Shown here: positions 19,160 to 23,741 of the stretch, piece after piece | Numbering within the stretch: position 1 is the stretch's first letter | Layout of the letters: each line of letters begins with the position of its first letter | NCBI GenBank assembly: GCA_964483025.1 | Contig: CAYZZT010000007.1 | Span: forward strand, 1-23,741 | Length of the DNA stretch: 23,741 bases | Direction: 5' to 3' | From: CAIZIN01 sp964483025 | Lineage (GTDB): Bacteria > Patescibacteriota > Minisyncoccia > Phycocordibacterales > CAIZIN01 | Made by a program: the position numbers and the translations under genes | The notes under the pieces: model-generated | Database searches by the model: none | What the model was told of the DNA's origin: nothing | Seen by the model: the letters and a program-made list of their open reading frames with translations, nothing else

Positions 19160-19315
19160 TTATTTCTTCGCCTCTTTGAAAACTACTCGCTTTTTCAATT
19201 TCTTACTAAATTTCTTAAGTTCGATTTTTCTTGTAATAAGTTTTTTGTTCTTGCGAGTGTATCGCACTTCTCCCGTCTCCTTTGCTACTAGTTTTATAAG
19301 TTTATCTTGTGACAT
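19160..19315 (-). CDS. rpmG: 50S ribosomal protein L33
   Basis: A 51-aa frame that reads MSQDKLIKLVAKETGEVRYT, then RKNKK, KIELKKFSKKLKKRVVFKE and a Lys-rich end. The RYTRKNKK and LKKFSKKL...VVFKE parts match L33. The Cys residues that bind zinc in the C+ form are absent, so this is the C- (zinc-independent) type. It is very basic, as expected for an exit-site protein of the large subunit. No Shine-Dalgarno precedes ATG 19315. It stands alone, not beside the tRNA or secE genes often found next to it. Confidence 0.92.
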   Translation of the reverse strand: MSQDKLIKLVAKETGEVRYTRKNKKLITRKIELKKFSKKLKKRVVFKEAKK

Positions 19316-19555
19316 ATGTTGTTTTAATTAATGTTTGCACATATTACTATACTTTTACTGGGAAAGCAACACTTGTGAACACGACCACCAATACACTAAC
19401 ACGACACGAATGATACGAATAAACTACGACGAATGACACGAATAGAATACAGTATTGCATTCCATTCGTGTCATTCGCTACCTATTCGTAAATTTGTGTC
19501 GAGATAATAGACAAGAAAAAACCACACAACTTTCGCTGTGCGGTGTTTGAGACTA
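19316..19555. other. spacer with ACGAAT repeats
   Basis: Contains short ACGAAT/ACACGAATGA motifs and a long inverted repeat at 19430-19477: CGAATGACACGAAT/ATTCGTGTCATTCG, extended by GAAT/ATTC after one mismatch. No gene seen. Confidence 0.6.
19514..19548 (-). terminator. terminator of the 19556-19990 gene
   Basis: On the minus strand ACACCGCACAGC-GAAA-GTTGTGTGGT with G-U pairs, followed by TTTTTC, just after the stop codon. Confidence 0.65.
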
Positions 19556-19990
19556 CTACCAAGGAGGGCTGTCAGTCAGCGTCGGAAGACATCCAACACT
19601 AATCACTTTTGGAATTCTCGGCTGTTTGATCTCGGAACCTTTTTTGATTCTGGCACCACGAGAAACTTTCTGTTTGAAGAGCTTCTTTTGGAGCTCAATT
19701 GTGACCTTCACAAGATCACCCCCATCTTTCGATTGCCAGATGTCAAAATTGCTTCGGCTCTGAGACAGATAAAGCGTTTTGGCCTGATCGAGATTCACAG
19801 GCCAAACAGGAATAAGTTTTCCATTTTCACATTTCTGGCTTTCCTCTTCAACAAAAGCATCGAAGTTAAGCAATTCGTAAAGACGGTGTTTCAAATCTCC
19901 AGAGAAGATCTGAGCGAAATATTCAATAACGGGGACATGGCGAGGACGCCGTGGCGCACTCATTTTTGCGATTTTAGAGGAACTTTTCAT
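19556..19990 (-). CDS. hypothetical protein, 144 aa
   Basis: Unrecognised. The start at ATG 19990 is favoured because TTGCAA and TG-extended TATTGT, 16 bases apart, end ten bases before it; GTG 20032 and ATG 19963 are alternatives. The protein is basic and soluble, with RRPRHVPVIEYFAQIFSG near the start, a middle that may be beta-rich (GKLIPVWPVNLDQAKTLYLS) and a basic C-terminal third (KKLFKQKVSRGARIKKGSE). The basic charge would suit nucleic-acid binding, but that is a guess. It has its own terminator and is flanked by repeats on both sides. Confidence 0.6.
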   Translation of the reverse strand: MKSSSKIAKMSAPRRPRHVPVIEYFAQIFSGDLKHRLYELLNFDAFVEEESQKCENGKLIPVWPVNLDQAKTLYLSQSRSNFDIWQSKDGGDLVKVTIELQKKLFKQKVSRGARIKKGSEIKQPRIPKVISVGCLPTLTDSPPW

Positions 19991-20009
19991 ACCAAAAGAA
20001 ACAATACCA

Positions 20010-20029
20010 CAATTACAATAGATTGCAAG
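20010..20029 (-). promoter_or_regulatory. promoter of the 19556-19990 gene (-35 side)
   Basis: Minus strand TTGCAA (20024-20029), a 16-base gap, then TATTGT with TGG before it, ending about ten bases before ATG 19990. Confidence 0.4.
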
Positions 20030-20076
20030 CACGAAATCCGAAGTACGAAATTCGAAACAAATACAAAATTCAAATA
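20030..20076. repeat. dispersed CCGAA/ACGAAAT repeat, copy 3
   Basis: ACGAAATCCGAAGTACGAAA, then TTCGAAACAAATAC. Confidence 0.7.
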
Positions 20077-20139
20077 TTTAAATATTAAACAAATGCTGAG
20101 GATTTCGTTTTTAATTTAATAATTTTATATTTTGATTTT

Positions 20140-20172
20140 GTTTCGGATTTCGAATTTCGTGCTTCGAATTTA
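20140..20172. repeat. dispersed CCGAA/ACGAAAT repeat, copy 4 (inverted to copy 3)
   Basis: TTGTTTCGGATTTCG followed by AATTTCGTGCTTCGAATTT. It faces copy 3 across about 65 AT-rich bases. Confidence 0.7.
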
Positions 20173-20173
20173 A

Positions 20174-20201
20174 AATTATCAATTGTTCTCAATTGATAAT
20201 T
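20174..20201 (-). terminator. terminator of the exporter operon
   Basis: AATTATCAATTG/CAATTGATAATT, a 12-bp stem with a four-base loop, overlapping the last codons of the ATPase gene and followed by T-rich sequence on the minus strand. Confidence 0.7.
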
Positions 20202-20851
20202 TTCCCATCATCAAAATGTATTATTCTCTCGGCCAGTTTTGCATATTGCTCTTCATGAGTCACCATTATAATTGTCTGTCCCTCTCTATGTAGCTCTTTA
20301 AACATCTCCATCACAAGACCAGAAGAATAATTATCTAGATTTGCAGTTGGTTCATCGGCGAAAAGAATCTTTGGCTTATGTGCGACAGCCCTTGTAATAC
20401 TTACCCTTTGTTGTTCCCCACCAGAGAGCTGACTTGGTAAAAAATCCATACGATGATCAAGCCCCGCTTTTTTAAGAGAAATTGCAGAAATTTCATAAGC
20501 TTCTTTCTTAGACATTCCCTGCATAAGAAGCGGAAGTGCAACATTTTCCTTAGCAGTTAAATCAGGAAGTAAAGCATAATCTTGAAAAACATATCCGAGA
20601 TGAGTCAGGCGAAATTCAGTTTTTTCATCAGAAGTCATATCGTGTGCATCGTGTCCTTCGATAAATATTTCACCAGAAGTTGGCTCATCGAGAAGACTAA
20701 CTTGATACATAAATGTACTTTTGCCCGCACCAGAGCGCCCCATGATTGCGATAAACTCTCCGCTCTCGCATTCAAAATCCACACCCTTCAATACCGGAGT
20801 TACCTTATCTCCATCCACAAAAGTCTTAATTAAGTTCTTAACGGTTATCAT
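20189..20851 (-). CDS. ABC transporter ATPase, LolD/MacB-type
   Basis: 220 aa, complete. Walker A GRSGAGKST (about 37-45), Q-loop VFQDYALLP, signature LSGGEQQRV, Walker B ILFADEPTANLD and H-loop MVTHEE. The sequence type (FVDGDKVTPVLKGVDF...) is that of the LolD/MacB/FtsE group. It pairs with the FtsX-like permease upstream, 45 bases away on the same strand. It should power the permease at the inner face of the cytoplasmic membrane. TAAAAT lies nine bases before its ATG, so some separate expression is possible. Confidence 0.93.
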   Translation of the reverse strand: MITVKNLIKTFVDGDKVTPVLKGVDFECESGEFIAIMGRSGAGKSTFMYQVSLLDEPTSGEIFIEGHDAHDMTSDEKTEFRLTHLGYVFQDYALLPDLTAKENVALPLLMQGMSKKEAYEISAISLKKAGLDHRMDFLPSQLSGGEQQRVSITRAVAHKPKILFADEPTANLDNYSSGLVMEMFKELHREGQTIIMVTHEEQYAKLAERIIHFDDGKIIN

Positions 20852-20896
20852 TGCATTTCTATTTTACATTTTTAATTTTAAATTTTAAATTTGATT

Positions 20897-22141
20897 CTAT
20901 CTCCCCAAGATAGAATCGAGTGTGTTCTTTCTCACGATCATCCTAGCGGGAATATATCCGGCGATCATTGTTGCGACAATGAGCAATGTCACTCTCCAAA
21001 ATGTACCGACAACTGTTGCTACTAAAATACCGTCACTAAAAGGAAAATTAATTGGATGTGCATTTACATATGGAATAAGAAATCCATACAATAAAATTAA
21101 ACCAATTATCGATCCAGCAACAGCATAGAAAGCAGATTGTATAAGATACGAAAATTCAATAGTTTTTCCGCTAATTCCAATACCTTTCAAAATTCCAATA
21201 AATTTTCTTCTTGTAATTGCATTTATAAATATAACAATAAATATAGTTATGGAAGCCACCACGAGCCCAATAGAACTTATCATGTTTCCAAGCAAAGCAA
21301 AAGTGTCCTTAATATCTTTCAAAAACTTAGGTTGCCCGTCTTCAAAAGTTTGTACTTTTGCATATTGACCCACCCCCGCCCTCAACAAGGCATCACGAAT
21401 TACTTTTGGATCATTCCCTGGCTTTAAAACCATCGAAATATTATCAACACTATAATCTTGCCTTCCTACTATTGCTCTCAATTCCTTATCCACAAAGAAA
21501 ACTTTGGCGCTAATTTCATCAACTTTTGATTTAACAATTCCCTTAACAGTTACTTCTCTAATAATATCACCAATCTTAACTCTGACTTTTGATCCCACAG
21601 CCACATTCTCAAGCTGACTAAAACCTGGAGCCTCTATAGGCAGATACTTTTTAATAAGCATTGAGCCGAGTAAAATTTTGTCATAATCATCAGGTTTCAA
21701 ATATTCCCCTTCTATAACTCTTTTTGAGAGATGTGTTACAGCCTCTTCTTTCTCAGGATCAATACCCATGAACGTTGTGTTTGCACTTTCAATCTCGCTT
21801 TCTTTTATTCTGCTTTGATAATTTGCTTCAATTTTTCCACCCGCAGAATATCTTGCTGTATATTTGTCTACCTCCGGCGTTTGATTAAGAATACTCAAAA
21901 TCATTGGTGTATTTTCAATATAATCCTTTTTATTTAGTCTTGAAATAGTCACATCTCCGAAATATTGAGATTTAAAAGCAACAACAGAACCTTCAATAAG
22001 TCCAACCAAAAGTCCAGACACAACAACAAGATTAAGAAAAGTAAGAACCATCACAAAGACAATAAGTGTAGTGGTCCATTTGTTGGCTCTGCGAATTTGT
22101 CGCCAGGCCAAGTAAAAACCTATACGAATAAATTGTGGCAT
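20897..22141 (-). CDS. ABC transporter permease, MacB/FtsX family
   Basis: 414 aa. One membrane segment lies near the N-terminus (about 24-50, TTLIVFVMVLTFLNLVVVSG). An extracytoplasmic MacB-PCD-type domain follows (about 55-275). Three membrane segments form the FtsX domain at the C-terminus (VVASITIFIVIFINAI; YAVAGSIIGLILLYGFLI; TLLIVATMIAGYIPARMIV). This is the four-segment layout of LolC/LolE/MacB membrane parts, here separated from the ATPase. It lies 23 bases after the adaptor gene and 45 before the ATPase. A 9-bp hairpin (GATTCTATC/GATAGAATC, 20892-20916) covers its stop and may lower downstream expression. Confidence 0.92.
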   Translation of the reverse strand: MPQFIRIGFYLAWRQIRRANKWTTTLIVFVMVLTFLNLVVVSGLLVGLIEGSVVAFKSQYFGDVTISRLNKKDYIENTPMILSILNQTPEVDKYTARYSAGGKIEANYQSRIKESEIESANTTFMGIDPEKEEAVTHLSKRVIEGEYLKPDDYDKILLGSMLIKKYLPIEAPGFSQLENVAVGSKVRVKIGDIIREVTVKGIVKSKVDEISAKVFFVDKELRAIVGRQDYSVDNISMVLKPGNDPKVIRDALLRAGVGQYAKVQTFEDGQPKFLKDIKDTFALLGNMISSIGLVVASITIFIVIFINAITRRKFIGILKGIGISGKTIEFSYLIQSAFYAVAGSIIGLILLYGFLIPYVNAHPINFPFSDGILVATVVGTFWRVTLLIVATMIAGYIPARMIVRKNTLDSILGR

Positions 22142-22164
22142 ATTATATTTATATTATATTCATA

Positions 22165-23625
22165 CTATATTACAGGGTTTAATAATATCTGATCTTCTTC
22201 AGAAACCCCTGAAAAAACTTCAACATTCCCACGCGAATCTTTCTCACCAATTTTAATTTCTTTCTCAAGCGATTTGTCTTCTGCTTTAATTTGAACAAAC
22301 TGTGAATTATTTTTCACATAAACAGATCTTAACGGTAATATTGAAACATTATCTCTTTTACCTGTTTCAATTTTTATATTTGCTGTCATTCCTGGCTTAA
22401 TACGAGAATCTGCGTTTTCAAAAGCTAATCGCACCTTATATGTTGCCACTCCATCCTTAACAGTTTCCGCTGGATCGATTTGTATAACAACTGCCCCAAA
22501 TTCTGCACTTGTACCAAAAGCATCTAGATTAACTCTTGCCTTATCTTTTAGATCAACACCTGAAATATTTAACTCTGGAATAAAAGCTTCGATTTCATAA
22601 GATTCACTAATAAGTGAAACCAAACTGATATTTGGAGAAATAGCTTCCCCAACTTTTGCATCCTGCTTGGAAATAATTCCAGAGAAAGGAGCTCGAATAT
22701 ATGTTTTTTCAATTTGAGTTTTTATAACGTCGAGAGATGCTTGGAATGATTTTACCTTGGCTTCCTGTACTGATTTACCTGAAGATGTGGAACGAATACC
22801 CTCTTCTGCAGAAGTCATTGCAGAAAGAGCGTTATTTATATTTGTACGGGCACTTGCCGTATCACTTTTATATTTATCTATTGTTGTTTGAGAAAGTGTA
22901 TTATTTATTTCAAAATTATTTACAGCACGCGAAACGTCATTTAGAAAAGTTTTAATGGTGGTCAAATATGTTCGTGCGGTTTCTGCATTAGCACTTGTAA
23001 CATTATCTACTGTGATTTTAGAATTTAAAATCTCCCACTTTTTTAAAGTTTCTTCAACAATTATTCTTTGATTATTTATTTTCTCCTTCAAAGCATAATC
23101 ATTGAAAGCAAAAAGTATTTTTGGATTCATTGTGTCTGGATCTTCGAAAAATTGATCGGTCTTATTTCGAATAGCATCATCAGAAGATGTGAAGCCATCT
23201 AAAATAGCATCTAATAATTTTCTTTTTGCTGTTGTCACTTCTGTAGCTTGACTATCACTATTTTGGAGTTGGTCGAGTTTTGCTTGCTCACCAGCTAAAT
23301 CAGCTTGTGCTTTTTCCAAATTAACTTGCAATGAACTTGAGTCGAGGAACGCAATAATTTCTCCTTGACCCACTCTTTGGCCGACATTTTTATTTACTGC
23401 TTTTACTGTCCCACCAGTTTCAAAAGATAAACTAACATCTTTTGAGGAAATAACTTTTCCAGCAACACTCACTTCACTTATAAGTGAGCCTTTTTGAAGC
23501 TGGATATATTCGCCATTACCATTACCTCTATTTTGATAGTAATAAACACCTCCTGCGATTATTAAAATTAAACCGCCAATGTAATAAATATTTGTTTTTA
23601 TAAATGAGAAAAATTTTGAATTCAT
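22165..23625 (-). CDS. HlyD/MacA-like membrane fusion (adaptor) protein
   Basis: 486 aa. One N-terminal membrane anchor (about 12-30, YYIGGLILIIAGGVYYYQN), then a lipoyl-like half (VSVAGKVISSKDVSLSFETG...VGQRVGQGEIIAFLD). A long helical hairpin spans about 95-315. The second lipoyl half follows (TYIRAPFSGIISKQDAKVGEAI), then beta-barrel and membrane-proximal domains (SRIKPGMTANIKIETGKR). This is the order of HlyD/MacA adaptors. ATG 23625 is supported by TGT-TATAAT six bases upstream. It is first in an operon with the permease and ATPase. An outer-membrane partner is not in the window, and if this is a CPR cell it probably has no outer membrane, so the substrate route is open. Confidence 0.9.
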   Translation of the reverse strand: MNSKFFSFIKTNIYYIGGLILIIAGGVYYYQNRGNGNGEYIQLQKGSLISEVSVAGKVISSKDVSLSFETGGTVKAVNKNVGQRVGQGEIIAFLDSSSLQVNLEKAQADLAGEQAKLDQLQNSDSQATEVTTAKRKLLDAILDGFTSSDDAIRNKTDQFFEDPDTMNPKILFAFNDYALKEKINNQRIIVEETLKKWEILNSKITVDNVTSANAETARTYLTTIKTFLNDVSRAVNNFEINNTLSQTTIDKYKSDTASARTNINNALSAMTSAEEGIRSTSSGKSVQEAKVKSFQASLDVIKTQIEKTYIRAPFSGIISKQDAKVGEAISPNISLVSLISESYEIEAFIPELNISGVDLKDKARVNLDAFGTSAEFGAVVIQIDPAETVKDGVATYKVRLAFENADSRIKPGMTANIKIETGKRDNVSILPLRSVYVKNNSQFVQIKAEDKSLEKEIKIGEKDSRGNVEVFSGVSEEDQILLNPVI

Positions 23626-23631
23626 GTTTGA

Positions 23632-23640
23632 ATTATAACA
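23632..23640 (-). promoter_or_regulatory. TG-extended -10 box of the exporter operon, leaderless spacing
   Basis: TGT-TATAAT, six bases, then ATG 23625 on the minus strand. The -10 element matches the miaA one in eight of nine bases. Confidence 0.6.
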
Positions 23641-23652
23641 TAATTCAAACAG

Positions 23653-23684
23653 AATTAGGAATTATGAATTAGGAATTAAGAAGA
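23653..23684. repeat. TAGGAATTA tandem, related to 10200-10231
   Basis: AATTAGGAATTATGAATTAG and following bases are close to the reverse complement of the tandem upstream of topA. Confidence 0.55.
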
Positions 23685-23711
23685 AAATACAAATACAATC
23701 AAGCAATAAAA

Positions 23712-23741
23712 TGCCCCGGAAAGTCTGCTGACTTTCCGGGG
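23712..23741 (-). terminator. hairpin at the window edge
   Basis: CCCCGGAAAGTC-TGCT-GACTTTCCGGGG, a 12-bp stem. On the minus strand it is followed by CATTTTATTG, so it probably ends a gene beyond the right edge. Confidence 0.6.

Overview
The window looks like a piece of a Candidate Phyla Radiation (Patescibacteria, probably Parcubacteria) chromosome. This is inferred from the low-GC coding style with standard stops, the short housekeeping proteins (an RSH protein without its C-terminal regulatory half, a 51-residue L33), a membrane-anchored Clp-type ATPase with a dead first ATPase ring, leaderless promoters next to Shine-Dalgarno genes, and intergenic spaces full of dispersed palindromes. No rRNA operon or mobile-element protein is visible. 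Taxonomy is inference, not proven by the sequence.

Layout. 1-2.2 kb: dus (minus) and a small unknown gene (minus), then a structured non-coding block. 2.25-5.1 kb: a Clp-like membrane ATPase and its small membrane partner (minus). 5.3-7.6 kb: ftsQ-like gene and serS (minus), separated by a large hairpin. 7.6-8.1 kb: divergent intergenic region with a perfect 42-bp palindrome. 8.06-12.6 kb: dprA, two small unknown genes and topA (plus). 12.66-13.0 kb: a small membrane protein (minus). 13.0-13.7 kb: gene-free and full of hairpins. 13.7-15.3 kb: RSH (ppGpp) gene (plus), facing parB (minus, ends 15.3, starts 16.3). 16.4-18.4 kb: tRNA-Leu(CAA) (minus), miaA (plus) and tRNA-Trp(CCA) (plus), with unusual repeat units on the outer side of both tRNAs. 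18.4-19.3 kb: grpB-family gene (plus) and rpmG (minus). 19.5-20.0 kb: unknown gene (minus). 20.2-23.6 kb: a three-gene MacA/MacB-like exporter operon (minus).

Most striking signal. Four structured units of about 145-155 nt lie immediately 3' of the two tRNA genes. Each unit carries a direct copy of the 3' end (T-arm plus acceptor strand) of its own neighbouring tRNA at one end and an inverted copy at the other. Between these is a core that is shared between loci: 94 nt are identical between one Leu unit and one Trp unit. Stems in diverged copies change in a compensatory way. A unit reads as a tRNA acceptor/T-arm minihelix with a core inserted in the T-loop. miaA, whose family modifies A37 of tRNAs with A36-A37-A38, sits between two tRNAs that both have this sequence.

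Second theme. Palindromic elements have entered coding genes in frame: two different ones in dus, one in topA and a three-way-junction element in miaA. At least ten more copies of the main palindrome family are intergenic, and one supplies the ribosome binding site of dprA. Third theme. Several genes have a TG-extended -10 box six (dus, miaA, grpB-like, macA-like) or nine (serS) bases before the ATG, which predicts leaderless mRNAs.
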